A stretch of DNA of 64,000 bases, taken from positions 186,001 through 250,000 of the forward strand of contig NZ_JAMJWC010000001.1 in NCBI RefSeq assembly GCF_023554555.1, in the 5' to 3' direction. Position 1 is the first letter of the stretch. Every line of letters begins with the position of its first letter. The notes below the pieces were generated by a model. The model ran no database searches. It saw only the letters and a list, made by a program, of their open reading frames with translations, and had not been told where the DNA came from. Positions 27,697-37,900 of this stretch are shown in pieces. The position numbers and the translations under genes are program-made. The stretch comes from Sphingobacterium sp. lm-10 (GTDB taxonomy: Bacteria; Bacteroidota; Bacteroidia; Sphingobacteriales; Sphingobacteriaceae).

Positions 27697-28884
27697 ATGA
27701 AAATATATACATTGACAACACGTTCTTTCCTTATCGCTATTCCCTTCATGCTCCTAGCATTTTGCTCATGCCGGAAAGATATGCCCGAGCTAGAACGTCC
27801 AAACGATTATGTTGGTGGCAACTTCGAAGAAATATTCGAGGCCTATTGGAATGGTATGAATAATAATTATGTTTTTTGGGATGTAGATACCACAGATTGG
27901 GATCAGGTATATCGTCGCTACAAGCCACTTTTTGCGAATTTAAATCTCAATGATACGGCAGATGTGAGAACAGGTTATACGTACTTCAAAACGATGACAA
28001 ATGGTTTGGTGGATGGGCATTATTCTATTCAATTTCGGTCACCAATCTTACGGGATTCTGCTTCGATCAATCCGTCATTCCAGCGTATGCAGCGTATGGA
28101 AGATTTTCGTAATCAAATCAATCCCAATCACTTTTTCAATACGATACCGGCTATATACTTGAATTCCGGCGCGTCGCGAGCTCTGGTAAATGCGCCAGGT
28201 AGGCAAACTTTTGCAGTGAGTGGTAGCATGGAAGAGGGGATTTTTTACCTGTATTTCAATACCTTTAACTTGAGAAATACCTATAACAATTCCGAAGCTT
28301 TTGCCGCAACTCTAGATCATTTCTTTACCAATGTGTTGGAGGGAGAGCAGCCTCGTGGTATCATTATCGATGTGCGTAATAATTTCGGTGGAGCATTGGC
28401 TGACCTTGACTTCCTGTTGGGTCGTATGATTACTAGCCCACTACATTTTGCTTATACAAAATCAAAACTAGATAACAATCGACTGGATTATACGCCATGG
28501 ATACCTGCCAGAGTGAATCCAGTGGCCGATGCAAAGCAAATTACTGCGCCTATCGTGGTGCTGGCCGATCGTTATTCCGTGAGTATGGCCGAGATCACAG
28601 CGATGGCGGTAAAAGCGATGCCCAACGGACACTTTATTGGGGAGCGTACTTGGGGAGCGATGGGGCCTTTAACAGGTAATTTTGTGTACAACGGCGGCCA
28701 GTATTCGACCAGCTTTATGGACTTGGTCTATACCTCTTCATTACAACTCAAAGGGTTGGATAATCAAAGTTACGAAGGCATCGGATACCCTCCAGATCAA
28801 GTAGTTCCTGTTAATCTTGCTGCTTTGGCAATGGGAAGGGATGCGCAACTGGAGGCCGCCGTACAGCTAATCAACCGCCAATAG
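27697..28884 (+). CDS. S41-family serine peptidase lipoprotein
   Basis: 395 aa, lipoprotein signal with Cys at 23 or 25 (LLAFCSCRKD). The S41 (tail-specific protease) core is seen in GIIIDVRNNFGG and in VVLADRYSVSMAEITAMAVKA, where the Ser in the SVSMAE turn sits at the catalytic position, then HFIGERTWGAMG. No PDZ domain is evident, so it belongs to the short S41 group common in Bacteroidota. Acts in the periplasm or at the membrane; substrate unknown. Confidence 0.85.
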   Translation: MKIYTLTTRSFLIAIPFMLLAFCSCRKDMPELERPNDYVGGNFEEIFEAYWNGMNNNYVFWDVDTTDWDQVYRRYKPLFANLNLNDTADVRTGYTYFKTMTNGLVDGHYSIQFRSPILRDSASINPSFQRMQRMEDFRNQINPNHFFNTIPAIYLNSGASRALVNAPGRQTFAVSGSMEEGIFYLYFNTFNLRNTYNNSEAFAATLDHFFTNVLEGEQPRGIIIDVRNNFGGALADLDFLLGRMITSPLHFAYTKSKLDNNRLDYTPWIPARVNPVADAKQITAPIVVLADRYSVSMAEITAMAVKAMPNGHFIGERTWGAMGPLTGNFVYNGGQYSTSFMDLVYTSSLQLKGLDNQSYEGIGYPPDQVVPVNLAALAMGRDAQLEAAVQLINRQ

Positions 28885-28928
28885 TAACTTATTGCGCGTC
28901 GGAAACCACCCGGATAAAATAATCCATA

Positions 28929-28967
28929 AAGAAGGCGGGATAGAACATATTTCTATCCCGCCTTCTT
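28929..28967. terminator. bidirectional terminator
   Basis: A 17-bp perfect stem (AAGAAGGCGGGATAGAA and its complement) with a 5-nt loop, 13 bp before the clpB stop on the minus side and 44 bp after the S41 stop. Serves both convergent genes. Confidence 0.9.
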
Positions 28968-28979
28968 GTCTTAATAGCG

Positions 28980-31589
28980 CTAGATGGAGGTTTCGCTTTC
29001 TTTCTCGACAAACACAAACTGTCCATCGAAGCTGTCGATCTTAATGATGGAATCTTTTCTCACCTTATCCGCCAGAATAGCTTTAGACAGTTCATTGAGT
29101 ATGCGTTTCTGAATTACGCGTTTCAACGGGCGGGCGCCATAGGCAGGGTCGTAACCCAATTGCGCCAGCCAATCCAAGGCTTCTTCCGTTGCTTCAATAA
29201 AAATATGCTGCTCTGCCAGTTGCTTCTGCACCCGCGAAAACTGCATCCGTACAATATCTCCGATTTCGTCACGACCCAGCGGGGTGAACATAATGATTTC
29301 ATCAATACGGTTCAAGAACTCCGGACGAATGGTCTGTTGTAATAATTCAAATACCTCATCCTTCGTTTTTGCGACTACACTTTCTCTGTTCTCTTCGTTT
29401 AACGTCGAGAAGTTTTGTTGAATCAAATGCGATCCGGTATTGGAAGTCATAATAATGATCGTATTCTTAAAGTTCACCACACGTCCTTTATTATCTGTCA
29501 GATGTCCGTCGTCCAGCACTTGCAGGAGAATGTTAAACACATCAGGATGTGCTTTTTCAATTTCATCCAGCAATACGACGGAGTAAGGACGGCGGCGCAC
29601 GGCCTCGGTCAATTGTCCACCTTCTTCGTAACCCACGTATCCCGGAGGCGCGCCGATTAGTCTCGAAACAGCATGCCGTTCCTGATACTCCGACATATCT
29701 ATTCGTACCAACGCTTGCTCATCATCAAACAAGAATTCTGCTAATGATTTGGCGAGCTCCGTTTTTCCAACACCAGTGGTTCCCAGAAAAATAAAGGAAC
29801 CGATGGGTCGCTTTGCATCGCTTAAGCCAGCTCTGGAGCGACGGATCGCATCAGAAATCGCTTCGATTGCCTCCTGTTGTCCCGCTACGCGTTTATGCAA
29901 TTCTTCTTCCAGGTTGAGTAGTTTTTCGCGTTCCGATTGTATCATCCGGTTTACGGGAATGCCCGTCCAACGGGATACAACATCAGCGATATCTTCCGAA
30001 GTCACTTCCTCCTTTAGCATCCGGCTGTTTTGTTGCTTTTCAGCCAGTTCCAGTTTCAGTTTTTCGGTCGTGTCTTGTGCCTCCTTGATCTTGCCATACC
30101 GAAGTTCCGCCACTTTGCCGTAGTCGCCCGCACGTTCCGCTTGCTCCGCCTCCAGCTTGTAGTCTTCAATGTACTGAATCTCCTGGTTTACCCGGTCTAC
30201 CAAATCTTTCTCCGATTGCCATGCTGCACGGAGCGAATCGCGCTCACTAGATAGGTTAGCAATACTCTCTGATAACTCATCGACTTTGCGATTGTCTTTT
30301 TCTCTTTTGATGGCTTCCCGCTCAATTTCAAGCTGCATAATACGACGGTTGAGTTCATCCACCACTTCTGGCACAGAATCCATTTCCAATCGTAGCTTAG
30401 ATGCGGCTTCATCGATCAAGTCAATGGCCTTGTCTGGCAAGAAACGATCGGTGATATAGCGTTGTGATAGTTCTACAGCTGCAATAATTGATTCATCCAG
30501 GATGCGCACCTTATGGTGTGTTTCGTAGCGTTCTTTTAGCCCGCGGAGAATAGATATCGCATCTTGCGTATCCGGTTCATCCACCATCACTTTTTGGAAA
30601 CGGCGTTCCAATGCTTTGTCTTTTTCGAAAAACTTCTGAAACTCGTTTAAGGTAGTGGCACCAATAGCACGCAATTCTCCACGCGCGAGTGCTGGTTTCA
30701 GGATGTTAGCTGCATCCATAGCACCCTCACCGCCTCCGGCACCTACTAAGGTGTGTATCTCATCAATAAAAAGTATGATCTCTCCGTCGCTATCGGAGAC
30801 TTCTTTTACAACAGCTTTAAGTCGTTCTTCGAACTCTCCTTTGTATTTTGCGCCAGCAATTAACGCGCCCATATCTAGGGAGAATACGGTTTTGGATTTT
30901 AGATTCTCCGGCGTATCACCTTTGATAATGCGGTGTGCAATACCTTCTGCTATAGCCGTTTTACCTACGCCAGGCTCTCCAACAAGAATTGGGTTGTTTT
31001 TCGTCCTGCGAGAAAGGATCTGCATCACCCGGCGGATCTCCTCATCACGGCCAATCACCGGATCCAGCTTACCAGATTCTGCATACTCATTCAGATTGCG
31101 GGCATATTTGCCTAAGGCATTGTAAGTAGCCTCCGCATTCTGGTCGGTGACCCGATTGCTGCCACGAAGCTCCTTGATGGCCAATTTCAAATCCTTTTCC
31201 GTTGCACCCTGATCTTTTAGTAAAGAAGCCGCTTTATCACTACCGCTCAATAGCGATAACAGCAAATGTTCTACGGAGACAAATTCGTCGCCAAATTCCT
31301 TCAGGTAGGTTTGCGCTTTTTGCAATACACTATTGCTACTATTGCTCAAGTATATGTTACTCCCCGAAACCTTCGGTAAAGCTGCAATGTATTGATCTAG
31401 TTCCGCAGCCGTATAATTAATGTTAACCTGTAGTTTTTTCAAAAGATGATTGACGACATTTTCATCTACCGTCATCAGTCCTTTCAGTATATGTACTGGC
31501 TCAATCGCTTGCTGCTGATTTCCGCCTGCAATCTCGGAAGCCTTCTGAATGGCCTCTTGAGCTTTAATCGTATAGTTGTTAAAATTCAT
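28980..31589 (-). CDS. clpB: ATP-dependent disaggregase ClpB (Hsp104)
   Basis: 869 aa, full length. N-domain (TIKAQEAIQKA repeats), first AAA+ module with Walker A GEPGVGKT at 204-211, the middle coiled-coil domain of about 400-530 that distinguishes ClpB from ClpA/C, and a second AAA+ module with GTTGVGKTEL. ClpB works with DnaK and small heat-shock proteins to rescue aggregates in the cytosol. The upstream region (31600-31700) has two palindromes and a GG-N8-TTG element that are arranged exactly as those before hsp20 at 57947-58030, pointing to shared heat-stress control. Confidence 0.98.
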   Translation of the reverse strand: MNFNNYTIKAQEAIQKASEIAGGNQQQAIEPVHILKGLMTVDENVVNHLLKKLQVNINYTAAELDQYIAALPKVSGSNIYLSNSSNSVLQKAQTYLKEFGDEFVSVEHLLLSLLSGSDKAASLLKDQGATEKDLKLAIKELRGSNRVTDQNAEATYNALGKYARNLNEYAESGKLDPVIGRDEEIRRVMQILSRRTKNNPILVGEPGVGKTAIAEGIAHRIIKGDTPENLKSKTVFSLDMGALIAGAKYKGEFEERLKAVVKEVSDSDGEIILFIDEIHTLVGAGGGEGAMDAANILKPALARGELRAIGATTLNEFQKFFEKDKALERRFQKVMVDEPDTQDAISILRGLKERYETHHKVRILDESIIAAVELSQRYITDRFLPDKAIDLIDEAASKLRLEMDSVPEVVDELNRRIMQLEIEREAIKREKDNRKVDELSESIANLSSERDSLRAAWQSEKDLVDRVNQEIQYIEDYKLEAEQAERAGDYGKVAELRYGKIKEAQDTTEKLKLELAEKQQNSRMLKEEVTSEDIADVVSRWTGIPVNRMIQSEREKLLNLEEELHKRVAGQQEAIEAISDAIRRSRAGLSDAKRPIGSFIFLGTTGVGKTELAKSLAEFLFDDEQALVRIDMSEYQERHAVSRLIGAPPGYVGYEEGGQLTEAVRRRPYSVVLLDEIEKAHPDVFNILLQVLDDGHLTDNKGRVVNFKNTIIIMTSNTGSHLIQQNFSTLNEENRESVVAKTKDEVFELLQQTIRPEFLNRIDEIIMFTPLGRDEIGDIVRMQFSRVQKQLAEQHIFIEATEEALDWLAQLGYDPAYGARPLKRVIQKRILNELSKAILADKVRKDSIIKIDSFDGQFVFVEKESETSI

Positions 31590-31616
31590 GTTAATGTCGT
31601 TTTATACCAATGCTTT

Positions 31617-31632
31617 ATCAAAATATATGCCT
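31617..31632 (-). promoter_or_regulatory. GG-N8-TTG (-24/-12-like) element before clpB
   Basis: Minus strand AGGCATATATTTTGAT has GG at 31631-31630 and TTG at 31621-31619 with the 8-bp gap of sigma-54-type promoters, though the usual GC at -12 is GA. A start near 31607 would leave 18 nt of leader. The same element occurs before hsp20. Confidence 0.4.
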
Positions 31633-31654
31633 TTGGATTTTTAGTTCTGTGTTA

Positions 31655-31699
31655 CTGAAATTATGTCAGCCAAATCTGTTTTAAAGCGACAAAATGTCT
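31655..31699. promoter_or_regulatory. tandem palindromic operator upstream of clpB
   Basis: On the minus strand: AGACATTTTGTCG (31699-31687), 18 bp, TGACATAATTTCA (31668-31656). Both fit TGACA-N3-TGTCA with one or two mismatches; centres at 31693 and 31662 are 31 bp apart, and the nearer centre is 43 bp from the G of the -12-like TTG. The hsp20 region has identical spacings. Confidence 0.65.
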
Positions 31700-31778
31700 T
31701 TCTAGATAAATTCTCGACGCGGTTTTCGGACAAGGTGATGGTCATTGTTTCGTCAGGATGTTAAAAAATATAAATTAA

Positions 31779-31791
31779 TTAACAGTGTTAA
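31779..31791. promoter_or_regulatory. TetR operator O1 (autoregulatory)
   Basis: TTAACAGTGTTAA is a perfect 13-bp palindrome placed between the -33 and -7 regions of the tetR promoter (TATATTTG at 31793-31800). A near-copy lies upstream of the efflux genes at 32454-32466. Confidence 0.7.
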
Positions 31792-31792
31792 G

Positions 31793-31800
31793 TATATTTG
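31793..31800 (+). promoter_or_regulatory. tetR promoter -7 box
   Basis: TATATTTG, an exact TAnnTTTG, 7 bp upstream of the ATG at 31808 and one base after operator O1. The position rules out the upstream in-frame start at 31745. Confidence 0.55.
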
Positions 31801-31807
31801 TGACGTC

Positions 31808-32446
31808 ATGAGTATTCAAGAAAAAAAACAAAAGCATAAAGAAGATTTTCGTAGCAAGATTCTGGATGCAGCAAAAAAGCTATTTGTCGAAGAAGGCATA
31901 GAGGCCACATCTATTCGAAAGATAGCAAAAGCGATTGCCTTCAGTCCAACTACTATTTACCTATATTATAAAGATAAAAGTGATATCGTTTATGCCTTGC
32001 ATTTGGAAGGTTTCTCTTTGTTAAGATCTCAAATGCAGGTGTTGATGCATGTAGAAAATCCATTTGAGCGCTTGATCGCCATCGGCAAAGCTTACCTTTC
32101 TTTTGCAGTCAATGAACCAGGCTATTATGAGTTGCTATTTATGATGAAAGAGCCGATGCAGTTTCTAGAAGATCAGTGTATTGATGGTGAGTGGGAGGAA
32201 GGAGACCGCGTATTTGACTTGCTGCAAGAAACTATTCAGGATTGCCAGAAAGCGGGTTTTTTCACCGGTATGGATACCAGCACGCTATCCCTACAAGCCT
32301 GGAGTACGGTGCATGGTATTGCTTCCCTGTTTATATCTGGACACCTTAAAAAGATGAATAATTTATTGTTCGCCGCTGCGGATGAAGCCACGTTTTTAGA
32401 AAACACATTTCAGTTGTATGTGAACATGCTGAAAAGGTTGAAATAA
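31808..32446 (+). CDS. TetR-family repressor of the RND efflux operon
   Basis: 212 aa from the ATG at 31808 (MSIQEKKQKHKEDF). An N-terminal TetR helix-turn-helix is clear: RSKILDAAKKLFVEEGIEATSIRKIAKAI followed by SPTTIYLYYKDKSDIVYAL. The C-terminal ligand domain resembles TetR_C groups with a WSTVHGIASLFISG stretch. It is the first gene of tetR-OMF-adaptor-RND, and copies of one palindrome lie before it and before the OMF gene, so it probably represses itself and the pump until a drug or metabolite binds. Confidence 0.93.
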   Translation: MSIQEKKQKHKEDFRSKILDAAKKLFVEEGIEATSIRKIAKAIAFSPTTIYLYYKDKSDIVYALHLEGFSLLRSQMQVLMHVENPFERLIAIGKAYLSFAVNEPGYYELLFMMKEPMQFLEDQCIDGEWEEGDRVFDLLQETIQDCQKAGFFTGMDTSTLSLQAWSTVHGIASLFISGHLKKMNNLLFAAADEATFLENTFQLYVNMLKRLK

Positions 32447-32453
32447 TATTTGA

Positions 32454-32466
32454 TAAACACTGTTAA
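32454..32466. promoter_or_regulatory. TetR operator O2 before the efflux genes
   Basis: TAAACACTGTTAA; its complement TTAACAGTGTTTA differs from O1 by one base. It sits in the 22-bp gap between the tetR stop and the ATG of the OMF gene. Confidence 0.6.
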
Positions 32467-32468
32467 TC

Positions 32469-33818
32469 ATGAAAAAGGTCATCGTAATCATTGTTCTGTT
32501 TGCCCATGTTTTTGCATTTCCAGCGGTGCAAGCACAAGGTGTTTTGGAAGAATACATCAATATAGGGCTGAAAAATAATTTAACAGTGGTCGAAAAGAAC
32601 CTTTCGTTGGACAAGGCAATGATCAACCTAGACATAGCGCGAAGCTTGTACTTACCCAGTCTGTCGTTTGATGCTACCTATACTACCGCAAATGGAGGGC
32701 GTATGATTGACCTTCCCGTCGGAGATTTGTTGAATCCAGTTTACCAGACGCTTAACCAATTGACCCAGTCTCAGGCTTTTCCGCAGATTGATAATGAGCG
32801 AATCAATTTTTTGCCACGCAATTATTATGATGCGCGCTTTCGTGCTGGTATGCCTATTTTAAATACCGACATCAAACATAATAAACGCGTGAGTGAAGAA
32901 GCCGTTCATATGCGGGAGCACGAAGTTGAAATATACCAACGGGAATTGGTGCGGGATATCAAAATAGCCTATTACAATTACTGGAGTGCCGAAGACGGGG
33001 TAAAAGTATACCAGAATTCCCTGGATCTTGCCAAAGAGGGAAAGCGTATGAACCAAAAATTGCTAGAGGCTGGTAGCGGACTGCCTGCCTATGTGGTGCG
33101 AGCCGATGCGGAAATAGCGCAAGCAGAGTCCAAGTTGGTAGAAGCCGAGCAGCAGGTGTCTAATGCGCGGTACTATTTCAATATGCTATTAAACAGGGAT
33201 GCGGAGGAGCTCATCAAGCAACAGCTCGCCAATGCAGAGGATCTCTCACAGCAGGGAGGTGAATTGCAGGTAACAGGGCGGGAAGAGTTGGAGGCATTGA
33301 CCAGTCAGATTACGATCCAAGAAACCCTGGTGAAGAAGAATAAACAGGTGTTCGTTCCTAAGTTAAATGCTTTTGTTGACGTAGGATCCCAGGCCGAAAA
33401 TATGCGATTTAACCGAGAATCTCAGTATGTAATGATTGGCGCCCAGCTCTCTGTACCGATATTTGAGGGTGGTCGAAATAAACTGAAAATTCGGGAAAGT
33501 CAGGTCGCCGTAGCGGAAGCACAGCAACAGCGTCTTCGCGTACAGCAACAATTGGAGACCTCAGCAAGGGTTGCTAATAATGAAGTGACCTCCACCATTC
33601 GTAATTATCAAAATGCTAAAAAGCAGCTAGAAGCGGCTGGTACATATCAGCGATTAATCCAGCGTGGTTTTAATGAAGGAGTAAACACGTATATCGAGAC
33701 GATTGATGCGCGTTCTCAATATACCAATGCGCAATTAGCCGAAAACCTAGCCTTATACAAGTGGCTGATTGCAGTAGCCAAATTAGAACGAGAAACAGCA
33801 AGTTATTTACTAGACTAA
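32469..33818 (+). CDS. TolC-family outer-membrane efflux factor
   Basis: 449 aa, signal peptide (FAHVFAFPAVQAQ), then two OEP repeats of long helices and barrel strands (ARSLYLPSLSFDATYTTANG; VPKLNAFVDVGSQAEN; VPIFEGGRNKLKIRESQVAVAEAQQQR). Forms the outer-membrane tunnel of the tripartite pump with the next two genes. ORF starts 22 bp after tetR. Confidence 0.93.
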   Translation: MKKVIVIIVLFAHVFAFPAVQAQGVLEEYINIGLKNNLTVVEKNLSLDKAMINLDIARSLYLPSLSFDATYTTANGGRMIDLPVGDLLNPVYQTLNQLTQSQAFPQIDNERINFLPRNYYDARFRAGMPILNTDIKHNKRVSEEAVHMREHEVEIYQRELVRDIKIAYYNYWSAEDGVKVYQNSLDLAKEGKRMNQKLLEAGSGLPAYVVRADAEIAQAESKLVEAEQQVSNARYYFNMLLNRDAEELIKQQLANAEDLSQQGGELQVTGREELEALTSQITIQETLVKKNKQVFVPKLNAFVDVGSQAENMRFNRESQYVMIGAQLSVPIFEGGRNKLKIRESQVAVAEAQQQRLRVQQQLETSARVANNEVTSTIRNYQNAKKQLEAAGTYQRLIQRGFNEGVNTYIETIDARSQYTNAQLAENLALYKWLIAVAKLERETASYLLD

Positions 33819-33822
33819 AAAC

Positions 33823-34890
33823 ATGATGAAAGCAGCATATACCGCCCTATTTCTTATCGGAACGACCGCACTTTGGTCTTGTGGTCATGCCCAAAGAGAA
33901 GTGGCCATTCCCGTAGAAGACACGATTCCCGTCACCTTATTATCGCTTCGGCAACTGGATGCGGACGAGATCATAGAAGCCACCGGCGTATTTACCACCG
34001 ACGACGAAACGGTCTTGGGGTTTAAAAATGGCGGGGTTATCCAGCAAATTTATGTCAAGGAAGGTGATCCCGTACGAAAAGGTCAGCGTCTGGCATCGGT
34101 ACAAGCTACAGAGATCGATACGCGAGCTGGCCAGGTCAATGTCGGCTTGGAAAAAGCAGAACGGGACTACCAACGAGCACAAAAATTGTATCGTGATAGT
34201 GTGGCGACATTGGAGCAGTTGCAGAATGCGCGCTCGGCTTGGGAGCTGGCTAAGCGGGATGTCGACGCGGTGCAATACAACCAGCAGCAGTTACATATTA
34301 TCTCTCCGGTATCCGGCTTTGTACTCGCTCGGCTTGCTAACCAAGGTCAGGTGGTGGGGCCAGGAACACCCGTTTTGCAGGTAAACGGTGCAGGGATGCA
34401 TTCTTGGATGCTCAAGGTAGGCGTGAGCGATAGTCAGTGGGCCAAGATTCAGAAAGGAGATGCTGCAGAGATTGAAACAGATGCGCTTCCGGGTCAAAAA
34501 CTACAAGCTATCGTCTCCAAAAAACTCGAAGCGATGGATCCGCAATCGGGTACTTTTACCATTTACCTGGATTTAAAAACACCACCGAGTGGCAAACTAG
34601 CCACCGGAGTGTTTGGCAAATCACGCATTTCGGTGGGTAAAGCCGCGAATAATACTTCTCCGCAAGCCAGTTGGGAGCTACCCTATGAGGCATTGGTAGA
34701 CGCCGATGGCAATCAGGCCTATGTTTTTGTGACACGTGACGGAAAGAGAGCCACTAAGCAGGCCGTGAAGCTCGGTAGTATTGGACAGCAATCTGTAATG
34801 GTACTTTCCGGTTTGGAAAATATCGATGGCGTCATCGTTGCAGGAAGCCCTTATCTTACGGAAGGATCACTCATACGCGTAAAACCGTAG
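33823..34890 (+). CDS. RND efflux periplasmic adaptor lipoprotein
   Basis: 355 aa, lipobox with Cys20 (TTALWSCGHAQ). HlyD/AcrA-type adaptor: lipoyl half-motifs GVIQQIYVKEGDPVRKGQ and YILSPVSGFVLAR-like ISPVSGFVLARLANQGQVV, a short helical hairpin (LEKAERDYQRAQKLYRDSVATLEQL) and a beta-barrel. Two ATGs in tandem at 33823 and 33826; either may be used. 4 bp after the OMF stop. Confidence 0.92.
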   Translation: MMKAAYTALFLIGTTALWSCGHAQREVAIPVEDTIPVTLLSLRQLDADEIIEATGVFTTDDETVLGFKNGGVIQQIYVKEGDPVRKGQRLASVQATEIDTRAGQVNVGLEKAERDYQRAQKLYRDSVATLEQLQNARSAWELAKRDVDAVQYNQQQLHIISPVSGFVLARLANQGQVVGPGTPVLQVNGAGMHSWMLKVGVSDSQWAKIQKGDAAEIETDALPGQKLQAIVSKKLEAMDPQSGTFTIYLDLKTPPSGKLATGVFGKSRISVGKAANNTSPQASWELPYEALVDADGNQAYVFVTRDGKRATKQAVKLGSIGQQSVMVLSGLENIDGVIVAGSPYLTEGSLIRVKP

Positions 34891-34915
34891 TATTCCCCAC
34901 TTTTTATTTATCGCT

Positions 34916-37900
34916 ATGAGCTTAATAAAATACCCGATCAAAAACTATCAATTTACCCTGATTATGGTGGTGATGGTGATGGTCGTTGCCATTAGTACTT
35001 TACTGACGATGCCACGGGCAGAAGATCCGGATATGAAGGCTTCCACCTTTCCAGTAGTGGTGGTTTATCCAGGCACTAGCCCGAAGGATATGGAGAATCT
35101 GGTGGTGAAACCGCTGGAATCTCGTTTTTATGGGCTGGATGATATCAAAATGATCAAGACTACCATTAATAATGGCCTGGCTTTCATTTTTGTGGAGTAC
35201 GAATTCAAAACCAACTACGATAGTAAATATCAAGAATTAGTGCGCGAGCTCAATGCGGCACGCGCAGAACTTCCAGATAATATTTACAGCATGCAAGTGC
35301 TCAAGGTAGACCCGACCAATGTGAGCGTAATACAGGCCGCTTTGGTTTCTGAAAATGCGTCCCGAACTACTATGAAGCGGCTCTCCGACGACTTGAAGAG
35401 CGAGTTGGAAAAGGTGAAAGCACTTAAGGAAGTGACCATCTCTGGGATGCCGGCTCAACAAGTGAGGATTGATCTTCATATGGCAAAGATGCGGGAGCAG
35501 CGTATTCCAGTAGATCGTGTGGTGCAAATTGTGCAGAGTGAAACGCAAAATATTCCGGGCGGAAGTCTGGATGCAGGTACGCGCAATTTCAGCGTAACCA
35601 CGAGTGGTAGCTATCAGGATATCCAACAGATTCGTCGCACCGTGGTGTCTAGCGCGCAGGGTCGCAACGTTTTTCTGGAAGATATTGCTGACGTATATCC
35701 TGGTTTTGGTCCGAATACCCATATCACGCGCTTGAATGGTTATCAGTGCGTATTGATCAATGCAGCGCAGAAGCAAGGCGAAAATATCTCGGAAACGCAG
35801 GAAGCCTATCTTGCGGTATTGGATACCTTCCAGAAGAAACTTCCGGATAATGTGGATCTTATTTTGTCGTTCGATCAGGGAAAGAATGTCAACCAGCGCT
35901 TAGGTGGCTTGGGGATAGATTTTTTGATTGCCATTACGTTGGTCTTGATTACGTTATTGCCGTTAGGCACGCGTGCATCGTTGGTCGTCATGATTGCCAT
36001 TCCGCTGTCGTTAGGCCTGGGCTTGATTACGATGAATATTGCCGGATACTCGTTGAATCAATTAAGTATTGTCGGCTTTGTAGTAGCCCTCGGATTGGTC
36101 GTGGATGATAGTATCGTGGTGGTGGAAAACATTGAACGATGGATGCGAGAAGGTTACTCTCGGCTGGATGCTGCGATCAAAGGTACACAACAGATTGCAT
36201 TAGCGGTGGTAGGCTGTACTGTTACGTTAGTTATCGCGTTTATGCCGCTCATGTTTATGCCAGAGATGGCGGGTGAGTTTATCCGCAGTATGCCTACTGC
36301 GGTGATTGCTTCGGTGATCGGATCCATGTTCGTAGCGCTGTTGGTGGTGCCATTCTTGGCAAGCAAGCTTTTGAAGCCACATGAGCACGAAGGAGGGAAT
36401 ATCATCCTACGCACCATGCAAAAAGGGATTCATCAAACCTATGGTAAGTTGTTGGACAAAGCGTTGAAACATCCCATCATGACCGCACTTATTGCGGTGG
36501 TGGTGTTTGGTGCATCGTTGGCCTTGATTCCCACGGTCGGATTCAGCTTGTTTCCTCCCTCCGAGAAACCGCAGTTTACGATTCATATCACGGCTTCACA
36601 ACAAGCTAATGTGGCTACAACCGACAGCATTACTCGGCAAATAGAACGAGAACTAGGAGAGATAGCCGACGTAAAATATTATACCAGCAACGTCGGTAAA
36701 GGAAATCCTCGTGTGTATTACAATATGCAGCAAGCCAATGAAAATCCTTCTTACGCAGAAATCTTTGTGCAGCTGCATGATGATGTGAAGTCTGGGCAGA
36801 AAATTCAATTGATTGAACAATTGCGTAAGCGCTGGTCGCCCTATTTGGGTGCTAAAGTAGAGGTTCGGGACTTCGAACAAGGAGTGCCTGTCATCTCCCC
36901 GGTGGAAGTTCGGATAGTGGGAGAGAATCTGGATAGCTTACAGCGGCTGGCTGCGTCCGTAGAAATGCTGCTCAAAAATACAGCAGGAACAGAATATGTA
37001 AACAACCCTATTAAGAGCAATAAATCGGATATACGTGTCGTCGTAAATCGTGAAAAAGCTATGGCGTTTGGTATTCCAACCAGTACCATTGATCAGACGG
37101 TTCGCATCGCGCTTGCGGGCTATCCGGTAGGTACATTCTCTGATCCTAATTCCGATGATAATGATTACGAAGTGCTGATTACCGTTCCCAGAGGTGCTTA
37201 CGCAGACCTAAACACCTTGGAAGGTATCTTCGTGCAGAATATCGAAGGGCAAGCCATCCCGTTGAATCAAGTCGCCACTTTTCAGTTGGAGTCATCGCCA
37301 TCCAGCATCTTTCATCGCAATAAGGATCGTACGGTTTCTGTCAACTCATTCGTACAAAAGGGGTTTAGTAATGATGAAGTCATTTCAGCAGTGATTGAGC
37401 AGATGGACAAATTTAGTTTTCCGGATGGTTATAGTTATGATATGGGCGGCGAGGTGGAGAGTCGAGAGGCTGCTTTTGGTGGTTTTTCTACCATTATCAT
37501 TATCACGGTGTTCTTATTTATAGCCGTGTTAGTATTGGAATTCAAGACATTCAAAAGTACCTTAATTGTATTGTCCGTTATTCCGTTGGGTGTAGTGGGC
37601 GCTGTGCTGGCACTATTGATTACTGGAAATACGCTCTCTTTTGTGGCCACTATTGGTATTGTGGCACTGGCCGGAATAGAGGTAAAGAATACGATCTTAT
37701 TAGTAGATTTTACCAATCAGCTTCGGCGAGAGGGTATGCCATTGCATGAAGCGATTGAAAAGGCTGGCGAAATTCGTTTCTTACCCATTATACTCACGTC
37801 CTTAACAGCAATAGGTGGGTTGATGCCAATCGCTTGGTCTTCCAACCCACTCATTTCACCGCTTGCGATTGTGATGATTGGCGGGTTGATTAGCTCCACC

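Noticed and set aside
30655..31125. 156-aa open frame antisense to clpB
   Set aside because: Serine/arginine-rich shadow of the ClpB frame; no start context or motif.
35237..35776. 179-aa open frame antisense to the RND permease
   Set aside because: Shadow ORF; the permease frame is complete and clear.
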